In this document: positions 25,748 through 34,781 of the stretch, piece by piece
How positions within the stretch are numbered: the first letter of the stretch is position 1
Layout of the letters: every line of letters begins with the position of its first letter
Assembly (NCBI GenBank): GCA_913019975.1
Contig: CAJWBH010000017.1
Location: 1 to 64,000 of the forward strand
Reading direction: 5' to 3'
Source of the DNA: Thalassolituus maritimus
Lineage (GTDB): Bacteria; Pseudomonadota; Gammaproteobacteria; Pseudomonadales; Oceanobacteraceae
DNA length: 64,000 nt
Notes under the pieces: generated by a model
Seen by the model: only the letters and a program-made list of their open reading frames with translations
What the model was told of the DNA's origin: nothing
Database searches by the model: none
Position numbers and translations under genes: made by a program

Positions 25748-25776
25748 TTGAAAGTAATTCGCATTGAGTTTAATGT
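25748..25776 (+). promoter_or_regulatory. Probable imelysin promoter with Fur-like box
   Basis: A -35 TTGAAA (25748-25753), a 17-base spacer and a weaker -10 TAATGT (25771-25776). TGAAAGTAATTCGCA at 25749-25763 matches 10 of 14 defined Fur-box positions and lies over the -35/spacer. Iron control would fit the imelysin genes downstream. Confidence 0.5.
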
Positions 25777-25824
25777 GACCTCACTTTTTAAGCCCTCAGT
25801 GGCTCTCTGATGATGGAGTAATAT

Positions 25825-27414
25825 ATGAAGCTTTCTCGACTGGCGATCGTTGTCGCAGCCGGATTCACACTGGCCGCCTGCGGTGGCAGTAATAGCAGCA
25901 GCACGGAAGATATCCTGAACCTCGAGAACGTAGGTAAGGTGCTTGAGACCAATGCCGATATCGCATACGCCGCGTATTCTGACTCTGTCACGACTGCTCA
26001 GGCGCTGAAAGCTGCGTTGGCTGATTTCCGTGCTAATCCAAGCGAAGCGAACCTGCAGGCAGCGAAGCGCGCCTGGCTGGTGGCGCGTGAGCCATATGGT
26101 CAGACTGAGGTTTACCGTTTCCGTAACAGCCCGATTGATTCTACCGATTACAGCAGTGAAGATGGCCCAGAAGGAGCGATTAATGCCTGGCCTCTGGGTG
26201 AAGCGCTGATTGATGATGTAATAGTTCTTGATTCAGAAATGAACATCAGCGCGGATTTTGGCACAAGCGAGATTGGCGTAACCGATAACGAAGTGTCAGG
26301 CACCAATGGCCGCGTTGGTGACGAAAACGTTACTGACGATGGAACACTCTACGAGATCACGGCCGAAGATTATGATGATTCTGACAATATTATTTCGCGC
26401 ACGGATATTGAGATTAACACAGCACTTCTTGAGTTAAGCGCGACGGCTGAAGATGAGCATGATGTGATTTCCGGCTACCATGCGATTGAGTTCCTGCTCT
26501 GGGGCCAGGATCTCAACGATAACGGAGAGACTACTGACGGTACTGATCGTGGTGATGCAGTGAAAGTACTCGATGAGGAAGATGCCGATGAAGATAACTC
26601 TTTCTACGCGGCCGGCGGTGATCGCCCGATTGAAGAATTCCAGCCGAGCTACGATGCAGAAGCAGCATCTGGGAACGAAAATGTCGATGCAGCTTACGAC
26701 TTTACTGTCGAATCTCACCGTCGCCACAAATTCCTCGAGGTTGCTGTTGATAAGCTGATCGCGGATCTCGAATCTGTACGTGATGGTTGGGCACCGGGTG
26801 CCACTTATCGTACTGCATTTACCACAGTCACTAACGAAGCTCAGGCGAAGCAGAAGCTGACTGAAATTCTGACGGGTATGGGTACCCTGTCTGAAGGTGA
26901 ACTGGCGGGTGAGCGTATGCAGATCGCTTTCTCTGCGAACTCTCAGGAAGACGAACACTCGTGCTTTTCTGACAACACGCACCGTGATATCTGGCTGAAC
27001 GCTGAAGGCGTTTCAAACAGCTACTACGGGAAATACGCCGGTTATGACAGCACACTGAACGGCGTTGATGACGTGACCACTAACGCAGTGAATGGTTATG
27101 GCATTGATGACTGGCTGAAAGATTCTGGCGAAGCTGAACTGGCGGCGGACATTGCCGTTGCTCTGTCGGCGACTGAAACTCAATACGTTGCCATTGATAC
27201 CCAGGCACGTGCGGGCTCTCCATTCGATGTTCAGATCATGGAAGAGAATGCTGAAGTCAGTAGCGCTGTGGCTCAGGCCATTATCGCCCTGAACGCTCAG
27301 TCTGCACTGATCGCAGACATTGCTGAAAAAGCTGGCATCGACGGAGCTGTTATTGTCGACCCTGAAGCGTCGGCCTGTGATACCGAAGACCCAACTGCGA
27401 GCTGTGACGAGTAA
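25825..27414 (+). CDS. Imelysin-family lipoprotein
   Basis: A 529-residue lipoprotein (lipobox LAAC, then GGSNSSS) of the imelysin/IrpA family (Peptidase_M75 in domain databases). The family motif GxHxxE is intact as GYHAIEF with His219. The body is helical and acid-rich with a C-terminal extension (ASACDTEDPTASCDE). Family members bind iron or act in iron uptake at the outer membrane or periplasm; true peptidase activity is debated. First gene of a plus-strand run with a di-haem oxidoreductase, a DUF1513 protein, a second imelysin and a porin. A perfect 12-bp terminator hairpin starts 16 bases after its stop. Confidence 0.9.
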   Translation: MKLSRLAIVVAAGFTLAACGGSNSSSTEDILNLENVGKVLETNADIAYAAYSDSVTTAQALKAALADFRANPSEANLQAAKRAWLVAREPYGQTEVYRFRNSPIDSTDYSSEDGPEGAINAWPLGEALIDDVIVLDSEMNISADFGTSEIGVTDNEVSGTNGRVGDENVTDDGTLYEITAEDYDDSDNIISRTDIEINTALLELSATAEDEHDVISGYHAIEFLLWGQDLNDNGETTDGTDRGDAVKVLDEEDADEDNSFYAAGGDRPIEEFQPSYDAEAASGNENVDAAYDFTVESHRRHKFLEVAVDKLIADLESVRDGWAPGATYRTAFTTVTNEAQAKQKLTEILTGMGTLSEGELAGERMQIAFSANSQEDEHSCFSDNTHRDIWLNAEGVSNSYYGKYAGYDSTLNGVDDVTTNAVNGYGIDDWLKDSGEAELAADIAVALSATETQYVAIDTQARAGSPFDVQIMEENAEVSSAVAQAIIALNAQSALIADIAEKAGIDGAVIVDPEASACDTEDPTASCDE

Positions 27415-28876
27415 GTCTGCCGTGGTTGATAAAAAGCCGGCGTTTCGCCGGCTTTTTGCGTTAGCAGCCGGTGTCTCAGGGCTCGTTTCTTTGGGCCTCT
27501 GCGGTGGTTGTGACAACAGCAAAACATTGCATCAACAGATTGCAACGGGTGGCGAATCAACTTATGTGACGAGTCACCTGACACGTTTTGACTTACCTGC
27601 ACCGGCCCTCAATGACGCGCAGAAAGCGGACTTTTATGCGGGGCGTGCATTAGCGCACCAGCCATGGGTAAAAGCACCGACGAGTACGACGGCCCGTGAT
27701 GGCCTTGGGCCATTGTTTAATGCCCGCAGTTGTCTGGGTTGCCATATTGAGGGTGGTCGGGGGACATTACCTGACGACAATAGCGAAGCTGTTTTTACCG
27801 CCTTTGTTCGTTTGAGTATTCCCGGTGAGGAACAGAAACTCGGTTCTGTGCCCGAGCCTGGTTATGGTCAGCAGATTCAGACACAGGCGACGGGATTGAT
27901 GTCGCAGCTGGGCTTGCCCCCCGGTCCGGACGATCTTAAGCCTGAAGCTGATCTGAGAATTAACTGGCAGTACCACTCGCATACGTATCCAGATGGTCGT
28001 GTCGTAGAATTACGTGAACCCGAACTGGATTTACGCCAGCTGAGCTATGGGGAACTGCATCCTGATACTCTGTTCAGCCTGCGCCAGGCACCAGGGATGT
28101 TTGGTACCGGACTGATCGCGGCTATTAAGCAAGCCGATATTGATGCTCTTGCAGACCCCGCTGATGAGAATCGAGACGGTATTTCCGGCCGGGTGAATCA
28201 GGTCTGGAGTGTTTCTGAGCAGGCGACGGTTCCTGGTCGTTTCGGCTGGAAAGCGAACCGCCCGGACCTGGAAGTGACGGTTGCGGCAGCATTCGCTGAT
28301 GATATCGGTATTTCGAATCCTTTATTTCCTGTGCAACCTTGCACATCTGTTCAGTCGTTATGCCAACAGCAGCCCAATGGAAATAACGCTGATGGCTTTG
28401 AAATTCCTGAAGACCTGTTACATCTGGTTGTCGAATTTCTCCGCCATACGGGGACACCGGCGGCTCGGCTGACAGAAGACCTTAATGCAGGTCAGGAAGC
28501 TTTTAATATCGCTGGCTGTCAGCAATGTCATCAACCCTCTTTTATTACTGCAGAGAACGCACCGGCCGCGCATCTGGCAAATCAACGCATCTGGCCATAC
28601 AGCGATTTTCTTTTGCACGATATGGGGCCTTTGCTCGCTGATGAGCGACCAGACTTCCAGGCGACGGGCTCTGAGTGGCGAACGGCGCCTTTGTGGGGGA
28701 TTGGGCTTCAGAAAACCGTGGGGGCAGACCTTTCACTACTGCACGACGGGCGAGCCCGTAGCGTTGAAGAAGCGATTCTTTGGCACGGTGGAGAAGCAGC
28801 TAAAGCGCGGGCTCTTTTTGAGGCTATGTCTGCAGATACCCGGCGACAACTGATCGCCTTTGTGGAGGCGCTCTGA
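27404..28876 (+). CDS. Di-haem oxidoreductase lipoprotein (DUF1111 type)
   Basis: A c-type di-haem protein of the 'thiol oxidoreductase' family (DUF1111) with CLGCHIEGGRG and CQQCHQPSF haem sites and the block DENRDGISGRVNQVW. It has a lipoprotein-type N-terminus: basic KKPAFRR, a hydrophobic stretch, then the lipobox-like LCGGC. GTG starts at 27404 (overlapping the imelysin stop by 11 bases) and 27422 are both possible. Its first codons contain a perfect terminator hairpin (27431-27457). In Pseudomonas similar proteins are encoded next to imelysins, which suggests shared periplasmic iron or redox work. Confidence 0.88.
   Translation: MTSKSAVVDKKPAFRRLFALAAGVSGLVSLGLCGGCDNSKTLHQQIATGGESTYVTSHLTRFDLPAPALNDAQKADFYAGRALAHQPWVKAPTSTTARDGLGPLFNARSCLGCHIEGGRGTLPDDNSEAVFTAFVRLSIPGEEQKLGSVPEPGYGQQIQTQATGLMSQLGLPPGPDDLKPEADLRINWQYHSHTYPDGRVVELREPELDLRQLSYGELHPDTLFSLRQAPGMFGTGLIAAIKQADIDALADPADENRDGISGRVNQVWSVSEQATVPGRFGWKANRPDLEVTVAAAFADDIGISNPLFPVQPCTSVQSLCQQQPNGNNADGFEIPEDLLHLVVEFLRHTGTPAARLTEDLNAGQEAFNIAGCQQCHQPSFITAENAPAAHLANQRIWPYSDFLLHDMGPLLADERPDFQATGSEWRTAPLWGIGLQKTVGADLSLLHDGRARSVEEAILWHGGEAAKARALFEAMSADTRRQLIAFVEAL
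27431..27457. terminator. Intrinsic terminator inside a reading frame
   Basis: A perfect 12-bp stem (AAAAAGCCGGCG 27431-27442 with CGCCGGCTTTTT 27446-27457, loop TTT) ending in five T on the plus strand. It follows the imelysin stop but lies within the signal-peptide codons of the next gene. It may act as a partial terminator that lowers downstream expression. Confidence 0.8.
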
Positions 28877-30046
28877 ATGGCGACGTCTGACATGATGACG
28901 AGAAGGCAGATCCTGAAATCAGGCGTGTTCGGCAGTACGGTTCTTTTACCTTTGCATGGCCTTGCTTTGGGTTATTCCTCTTCGGTGATGGAGAGTGAAT
29001 ATTGGGGCTCAGCAGTTCTATCTGAGGATCAGACCGGATTTGCTTCTGTATCCCGCAATCAAACGTCCGCCCTTGAGCAAACGGCATTTCGCGGTCACGG
29101 GGTGTGCCTGAATCCTACAGATAAAAATAGCCATTCGATACTGATGATGGCTCGCCGCCCGGGCAGTGAGGGAATTATTTTTGACCTAGCGACTGGCGAA
29201 GAATTATCGCGCTTTTACGCGCTCCCTGAACGTCAGTTTCAGGGCCACGCCTGTTACAGTGAAGATGGCTCAGAAATATACGTGACACAAACGATATTTT
29301 CTCCCGGCCACCCTGATCACGGCAAAGGCATGATCAGTGTTCGTGATGCCAGAAGCTTCGTTCAATTACGTGAGTTTGAAACGGGCGACCCCGAGCCCCA
29401 TGAAGTGCTGCTGATGCCTGACGGAATACACCTTGTCGTTGCTAACGGTGGTCGTTTTCCGGGACAGGATGGGCGAAGTAACGACGCCACAGAGATGAGT
29501 TCGTCACTGGTGATCATCGACAGAACTACTGGAGAAATCAGTCAGCGCCACACCCTGACGGAGCTGAAAGCAAGCATCCGTCATCTTGCCATCAACAAGG
29601 AGGGCAGTGTGGTTGCCGCTTTGCAGGTGCAGCGTCAGGCGTTGACCGATAGCGATCCGCGGCCATTAGCCGCGGTGCTGACTCCCGAGGGAGATTTCAG
29701 TTACTTACCTGCCCCGGACAATCTGTGGTTGGGAGCCCATGACTATATGGGCAGCGTTGCGGTACATGCTTCGACGGATGTTGCCTGTATGACGACTCCG
29801 AAAGGGAATTTCGCTGTTTTCTGGCATGTGAGTTCGCAGACTTTACTGGGGTACTTTCAGATGCACGATGTGTGCGGTGTGTCCGTCAGCGAATTAAATG
29901 ATTGTTTTGTGCTGAGTAATTCAGCGGGCGAATTGCGATTTATTGATCCCGTATCCCAACAAGAAAATACATCGTTGCGTCAGAGTTATTCAGATCTGCG
30001 TTTCGATAACCATTTATCTCAACCTGTGATAATCCGAAAAGGCTGA
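28877..30046 (+). CDS. DUF1513 family protein
   Basis: A 389-residue protein of the DUF1513 family, probably a periplasmic beta-propeller. The N-terminus MTRRQILKSGVFGS with a following hydrophobic stretch looks like a twin-arginine (Tat) signal. Family-type blocks are FRGHGVCLNP, MARRPGSEG, QGHACYSEDGSEIYVTQ and EPHEVLLMPDG, and WD/YVTN-like repeats are suggested by DG..LVVANGG segments. It starts directly after the di-haem gene stop. Genes of this family travel with imelysins in pseudomonads; biochemical function is unknown. Confidence 0.85.
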   Translation: MATSDMMTRRQILKSGVFGSTVLLPLHGLALGYSSSVMESEYWGSAVLSEDQTGFASVSRNQTSALEQTAFRGHGVCLNPTDKNSHSILMMARRPGSEGIIFDLATGEELSRFYALPERQFQGHACYSEDGSEIYVTQTIFSPGHPDHGKGMISVRDARSFVQLREFETGDPEPHEVLLMPDGIHLVVANGGRFPGQDGRSNDATEMSSSLVIIDRTTGEISQRHTLTELKASIRHLAINKEGSVVAALQVQRQALTDSDPRPLAAVLTPEGDFSYLPAPDNLWLGAHDYMGSVAVHASTDVACMTTPKGNFAVFWHVSSQTLLGYFQMHDVCGVSVSELNDCFVLSNSAGELRFIDPVSQQENTSLRQSYSDLRFDNHLSQPVIIRKG

Positions 30047-30052
30047 CCAACT

Positions 30053-31180
30053 TTGAATAAGCCAGAAGCATTACCCAGCTGCGTCCCTAATGATGACGGA
30101 TACCGTAAAAATAATGTCAGAATTGCAGTCGCGATATTACTGGCTGGAGCGCTCACAGCCTGTGGTGGTGAGCGTAAAAATGATCCGCTCATTCTGACTG
30201 ATGACACGCTAAATACCGCACTGACACGCATTGTCGATGAGACAGTGATTCCTAATACAGAAGCTTTCGCTGTTGACGCTGATGCGCTGGTGTCTGCCAC
30301 CGTTAGTTTTTGCGAAGACCCCGATATAGAAAGGCTCGAACAGGCTCAGACGGCCTGGCAACAAAGCAGTGTCAGCTGGTATCGCGTACTCCCGTTTCTG
30401 TTTGGACCGCCGGACGATAACCTGCTGACGCCAGGGTATCTGTATATTGATTCGTTGCGTCAGCGCGGTAATGACTACATCTCAACCGTGCGTACAGAAA
30501 TCAATGAGTCAGCCTCTGGCAGTGAAACATTAAACGACGCGTACTTTGAGGGGCTGAGTTTTACTAAAGTAGGCCTGCTGGCCTTAGAAGTCGCTCTGTT
30601 TGAAGACGCCTCTGAAAGCACAACTGATTCAGACATCGTTGCCGGTTTTATTACAGAGCCCCGACGTTGTGACGTTCTGGAGGGGCTGGCCCGTTTGCAG
30701 GCGAACTATGCCAATGACTTTTTCCAAGGCTGGATCAGTGACTATCAGAGCTCGGGTGAAGCTTACCGCGAGCGCTTTCTTCGTGGCGCGACGGATGATG
30801 GCTCGGCGCCACTGACTCTGCTTCTGACCAGTGCACAAGAACATCTCAACTATCTGAAGCAGAGAACAGTGGCTGATCAGGCTGGCCAGATATCCGGCAC
30901 CAGTTGGGCACTGATGCAGGCAACAATGGAAGCGACTGAGGTCATTATTGAAGGTGGTGGTGATTCAGTTGTCACGCTTGCCTCTCTTATGCTGGCGGCC
31001 CAGGAAGAGTCCGCGTTACTGAGCGTGCGGGATAATTTTGAACGAGTCTACGAAGCGGTTATTGATCAGAGCAATCTCGATTTTTATACCGCAGCCGGAC
31101 TATTGGATGGCAACTTTAAACGAGAAATTCCCGATGCCCTGGCCGTAGAACTGGGTATTAATTTCAGTGATGGCGATTAA
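30053..31180 (+). CDS. Second imelysin-family lipoprotein, motif degenerate
   Basis: A 375-residue imelysin-like lipoprotein (lipobox LTAC, Cys37 if the TTG at 30053 is the start). No better in-frame start was found, which leaves an unusually long n-region of about 22 residues. The spot that carries GxHxxE in the first imelysin reads GLLALEVALFED here, so the His is replaced by Leu while the Glu stays. The WYRVLPFLFGPPDDNLL block supports the family. It follows the DUF1513 gene by 6 bases and precedes a porin gene. It may have lost a metal ligand and play a structural or regulatory role. Confidence 0.8.
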   Translation: MNKPEALPSCVPNDDGYRKNNVRIAVAILLAGALTACGGERKNDPLILTDDTLNTALTRIVDETVIPNTEAFAVDADALVSATVSFCEDPDIERLEQAQTAWQQSSVSWYRVLPFLFGPPDDNLLTPGYLYIDSLRQRGNDYISTVRTEINESASGSETLNDAYFEGLSFTKVGLLALEVALFEDASESTTDSDIVAGFITEPRRCDVLEGLARLQANYANDFFQGWISDYQSSGEAYRERFLRGATDDGSAPLTLLLTSAQEHLNYLKQRTVADQAGQISGTSWALMQATMEATEVIIEGGGDSVVTLASLMLAAQEESALLSVRDNFERVYEAVIDQSNLDFYTAAGLLDGNFKREIPDALAVELGINFSDGD

Positions 31181-31221
31181 TAAATAGTGCCCTCAACAGG
31201 ATCAGATACAGGACATACACA

Positions 31222-32451
31222 ATGAAAACGAACACGAAAAAACACGGGCATTTTTGTAATCCGATGCTGGCAACGCTGTCGCTCGCTATTTGTTCACTCG
31301 CGGTTGGGAACGTATCGGCGCAGGAAGCAGCAGATGAGCCGGTCTCGCGCGCAGAGCTTGAACAGCGTATCTCTGAGCTTGAGTCTATGTTAAATGAGAG
31401 GCTGGGTGCGCTCGCGGATACTATGGATGAAAGCCTGGCTCAGGAGTCGACGAAGCAGGTTCACCTTGGCGGTTATGGCGAGCTGCACTACAACAATCTG
31501 AGTACCGACGACGAAGATAAGCGTCAGATTGATCTGCATCGACTGGTGCTGTTCGTAGGTTACGATTATTCAGACTCGATCCGCTTTGTTTCTGAGTTTG
31601 AAGTTGAGCACACTCTGGTCAGTGGTGGCAGTCAGTATGGTGCGGTAGAAATTGAGCAGGCCTATATCGAAATGGATGTTCTCAATGGCGCCCAGTTCCG
31701 TACCGGTGTTATGTTGATGCCGCTCGGTATTGTCAATGAAACACATGAGCCACCGACGTTTTACGGAACAGAGCGTCCGATTATCGAGACCACGGTTATT
31801 CCATCCACCTGGTACAGTGCGGGTATCTCACTGTCAGATACGCTCGATAACGGCCTGAGCTACGATGTCCTGATTACTGAAGGATTTAAAACCGAAGATC
31901 CGACCACCAACGACGCCGCAGATCCCTTTGATCTGAAAGCGGGCAAACAGAAGTCGTCGTATGCGTCGGTATTTGATCCTGCTATCACGGCTCGCTTACG
32001 TTACCGTGGTATTACGGGCCTCGAAGTTGCGGGTTATACCCAGTACCAGCCAGACCTTGATCAGAGTGCCGAGGAGTCCTATGCCGATTCTGCATTACTG
32101 TTGGGCGGTCACGTGATTTACACCCTTAAAGACACAACCTTTACGGCGCTGTATGCCCGTTGGGACCTTGCAGGCGATGCCGCCGAAGCAGCAGGCAAGT
32201 CCGAACAGTATGGCGGCTATGTTGAGGTCTCGCAGCGCTTAGGCGAAAAGTGGGGCGTTTTTGCTCGTCAGAGTAACTGGTCTCAGGAAGAAGACGATAA
32301 CGCCGCTCAGACTGATTTTGGGGTGAATTATTATCCGCATCCTGACGTTGTATTTAAGGCGGATGTTCAGATGCAGAATGACGACGCTGAAAGCCGTGGT
32401 GATATTAATTCAGGCAGCGGTTTCAACCTTGGGATGGGTTATCAGTTCTGA
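31222..32451 (+). CDS. Outer-membrane porin
   Basis: A 409-residue outer-membrane protein. A signal peptide ending near VGNVSAQ is followed by a short coiled-coil (RAELEQRISELESMLNERL) and then amphipathic beta-strands starting at VHLGGYGELHYNN, and the chain ends with the aromatic MGYQF typical of beta-barrels. The N-terminal coiled coil is like those of phosphate-selective (OprO/OprP) or related trimeric porins. Last gene of the imelysin run, 41 bases after the second imelysin, so it may import the iron form handled by the cluster. It overlaps the end of the convergent deacetylase gene by 10 bases. Confidence 0.85.
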   Translation: MKTNTKKHGHFCNPMLATLSLAICSLAVGNVSAQEAADEPVSRAELEQRISELESMLNERLGALADTMDESLAQESTKQVHLGGYGELHYNNLSTDDEDKRQIDLHRLVLFVGYDYSDSIRFVSEFEVEHTLVSGGSQYGAVEIEQAYIEMDVLNGAQFRTGVMLMPLGIVNETHEPPTFYGTERPIIETTVIPSTWYSAGISLSDTLDNGLSYDVLITEGFKTEDPTTNDAADPFDLKAGKQKSSYASVFDPAITARLRYRGITGLEVAGYTQYQPDLDQSAEESYADSALLLGGHVIYTLKDTTFTALYARWDLAGDAAEAAGKSEQYGGYVEVSQRLGEKWGVFARQSNWSQEEDDNAAQTDFGVNYYPHPDVVFKADVQMQNDDAESRGDINSGSGFNLGMGYQF

Positions 32452-33320
32452 TAACTAAGGTTGCTAAGTTGAGCCTCTGCCTTGTTCTTTACTGGCAGAG
32501 GCAACCGCAGCTCGAGTCTGGATTTCAGCTCAGCTTTATCGGCTGTGTGAACAGAGTTCAACCACGCTTCTTCCTGAAGATGTTGATCTGCGCGGGTAAT
32601 AATGACTTCGTCGGAGGCGATCAGTTCGGGCAGGACAACTTCGAGAAAATCGAGCGTTTCCGGGTAGGGGTGGCCAATTAAAATAGCGCTGCCTTTGCGT
32701 TCAGCGACTTTCATAGCGCGCTGAAACTGAGCAAAAAGGCCGTCAAGACTGCGGTCATTATCGAGAAAAACATCGCGTCGGTCTGTTGGTATTCCCGCTT
32801 GCAGAGCTTCACTCTCAGCCACGCTCAAGGGATTAGTGAGGCTGTCGATAAAATAGAGTCCACGCTGCCGTACCACCTTCATAATACTGTTCATAGCAGT
32901 CTGGTCGGCGGTAAGAACACTGCCCATGTGGTTATTCACGCCTTGCACATGGGGAATTGAGTCCAGACTTTCCGCCAGTGTTTGCTGCAGTTCTTCAGGT
33001 GTCATCTCTTGTGTCAGGGCGCCCGGCCCTAAAGCTGCTCCTGTGGCGTTAGCCATAGGGGCATGAAGCATGATCCCTTTATTATTTTCTGCGGCTATGC
33101 GAGCAAGACGCGCTGCATGTGGCGTGTGAGGGAGAAACGCCAGTGTCACCGGGCCAGGAAGTGCGACGGCACGGTCGCCTAACGGACCGTTATTACCAAC
33201 GTCATCAATGATAATAATCAGTGTAGGAGTGGCGAGTGCCGGTGAGGCAATAAACGCGGTGAGAGTCAGTAAAAGCGCAGCTAGTGGCTTTTTAATGATG
33301 TTTCTCACCGCGCGGACCAT
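32442..33320 (-). CDS. Divergent polysaccharide deacetylase family protein
   Basis: A 292-residue periplasmic protein with a signal peptide (cleavage near SPALA) and a divergent NodB-like fold: IIIDDVGNNGPLGDRA, LHAPMAN and GVNNHMGS carry the Asp and His residues expected at the metal site. It belongs to the YibQ-type family found after envC/ctpA in gammaproteobacteria. It starts 2 bases after the ctpA stop, so it is the last gene of gpmI-envC-ctpA-yibQ. The function is likely cell-wall related, but the substrate is unknown. Confidence 0.88.
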   Translation of the reverse strand: MVRAVRNIIKKPLAALLLTLTAFIASPALATPTLIIIIDDVGNNGPLGDRAVALPGPVTLAFLPHTPHAARLARIAAENNKGIMLHAPMANATGAALGPGALTQEMTPEELQQTLAESLDSIPHVQGVNNHMGSVLTADQTAMNSIMKVVRQRGLYFIDSLTNPLSVAESEALQAGIPTDRRDVFLDNDRSLDGLFAQFQRAMKVAERKGSAILIGHPYPETLDFLEVVLPELIASDEVIITRADQHLQEEAWLNSVHTADKAELKSRLELRLPLPVKNKAEAQLSNLSYQN

Positions 33321-33322
33321 CC

Positions 33323-34681
33323 TTATTCAGCAGTCGTACTGCTTTTGGTTTTTTTTGGGCTAAGGATGGTGACACCACGGAGCAATGTGTGTGCTTCATA
33401 GAGCTGAAAATCACGACGAATCAGGTCATCGCTTTTATTTTCTTTCTGGCTCTCTTTGCTGTTCTTTGAAGTGACTTCGCCGTCAGGGTTTTCAAGGTGC
33501 CCGGGTAAATCAGACTCTTTGTAGTACTGTTGTTCACTTGGCGTCACTTCGCTTTGTTCGACGACGATATCCGGCACGATACCCTGCGCCTGAATAGAGC
33601 GGCCGTCCGGTGTAAAGTAGCGGGCTGTGGTCAGTTTGACCGCAGCGGTCTCTGAGACTGGCAGAACCGTCTGAACGGAGCCTTTGCCGAACGATTGAGT
33701 TCCCACGATGACGGCACGGCTGTGATCCTGTAAAGCACCAGCGACAATTTCTGACGCTGAGGCAGAACCACCGTTAATTAGCACAACAATAGGGATGTCT
33801 GGCACTAGAGTGTCTTTGCGCGCTTCGTAGCGGACATCTGACATAGGCGAGCGCCCTTCGGTGTAGACGATCAGGCCTTCTGAAATAAAGGTATCGACGA
33901 CAACAACTGCGGCCTGGAGTACTCCGCCCGGATTGTTACGCATATCCAGAATCAGGCCATTGAGGTCAGAATCGTTTTGCCAGGCGCGCAGCGCTTCCTG
34001 AAGTTCAATGCCGGTGTTTTCCTGAAATTGCGTCAGGCGGACATAGCCTATTTCGCCGTCGAGCATTTCGGTACGGACGCTGGCCACTTTGATTTCTGCG
34101 CGTTCAATCGTGAAACTGAGAAGTTCGGCTTCACCTTTGCGGCGTACTTCTAACGTAATCGGCGTACCGGGTTCGCCGCGCATGAGTTCAACGGCATCGC
34201 TCAGTGATAAGCCCATCACGGGCTCGCCATCGAGGCTGACGATCAGGTCGCCAGCGCGTATGCCTGCACGTTGTGCCGGGGTATCGTCGATCGGTGTAAT
34301 GACACGAACCAGGCCGTTCTCCATGCCGACTTCAATACCAAGGCCGCCGAACTTGCCTGAGGTATTTTCCTGGAGGTCGGAGAAGTCTTCCTCCTGAAGG
34401 TAGGCGGAGTGCGGATCGAGAGAATTGAGCATGCCTTTAATGGCATTGTTGAAAAGCGTCTTGTCATCGATCTCTTCAACGTACGAGCTGCGGATGCGTT
34501 CGAATATTTCGGTGAACGTGCGAAGATCCTGAAGGGGCAGTTCCTGCTGGATTTGCGGGCTGCTTTCAATCGCCGACTGATCCTCTGTGATATCTACTGC
34601 GGTCTCTTCAGCGATACCTGATAACGGCATAACGATGACTGCACTGGCAATCAAGGGGCGGAGCAGATGTTTCCTTAGCAT
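33323..34681 (-). CDS. ctpA: Carboxyl-terminal processing protease
   Basis: A 452-residue (from ATG 34681) S41-family periplasmic protease with a signal peptide, a PDZ domain (GGLGIEVGMENG to SLDGEPVMGLS) and the Ser/Lys catalytic pair in GGSASASEI and SFGKGSVQT. The C-terminal region is charged and rich in Glu/Lys (NSKESQKENKSDD). In other bacteria CtpA degrades murein hydrolases. It is in one run with envC, an activator of such hydrolases, which fits control of septal cell-wall cutting. The upstream in-frame start at 34714 has no better signal peptide. Confidence 0.93.
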   Translation of the reverse strand: MLRKHLLRPLIASAVIVMPLSGIAEETAVDITEDQSAIESSPQIQQELPLQDLRTFTEIFERIRSSYVEEIDDKTLFNNAIKGMLNSLDPHSAYLQEEDFSDLQENTSGKFGGLGIEVGMENGLVRVITPIDDTPAQRAGIRAGDLIVSLDGEPVMGLSLSDAVELMRGEPGTPITLEVRRKGEAELLSFTIERAEIKVASVRTEMLDGEIGYVRLTQFQENTGIELQEALRAWQNDSDLNGLILDMRNNPGGVLQAAVVVVDTFISEGLIVYTEGRSPMSDVRYEARKDTLVPDIPIVVLINGGSASASEIVAGALQDHSRAVIVGTQSFGKGSVQTVLPVSETAAVKLTTARYFTPDGRSIQAQGIVPDIVVEQSEVTPSEQQYYKESDLPGHLENPDGEVTSKNSKESQKENKSDDLIRRDFQLYEAHTLLRGVTILSPKKTKSSTTAE

Positions 34682-34781
34682 GTTCACTCGCTCTGTATAA
34701 CGTGCCGCAAGCATGGCACAAAACTGTCTGGCTGTTAAGAATGGCCTGTTCAGAGGCGTTTTTCTTCTTAATCTGGTCGTT

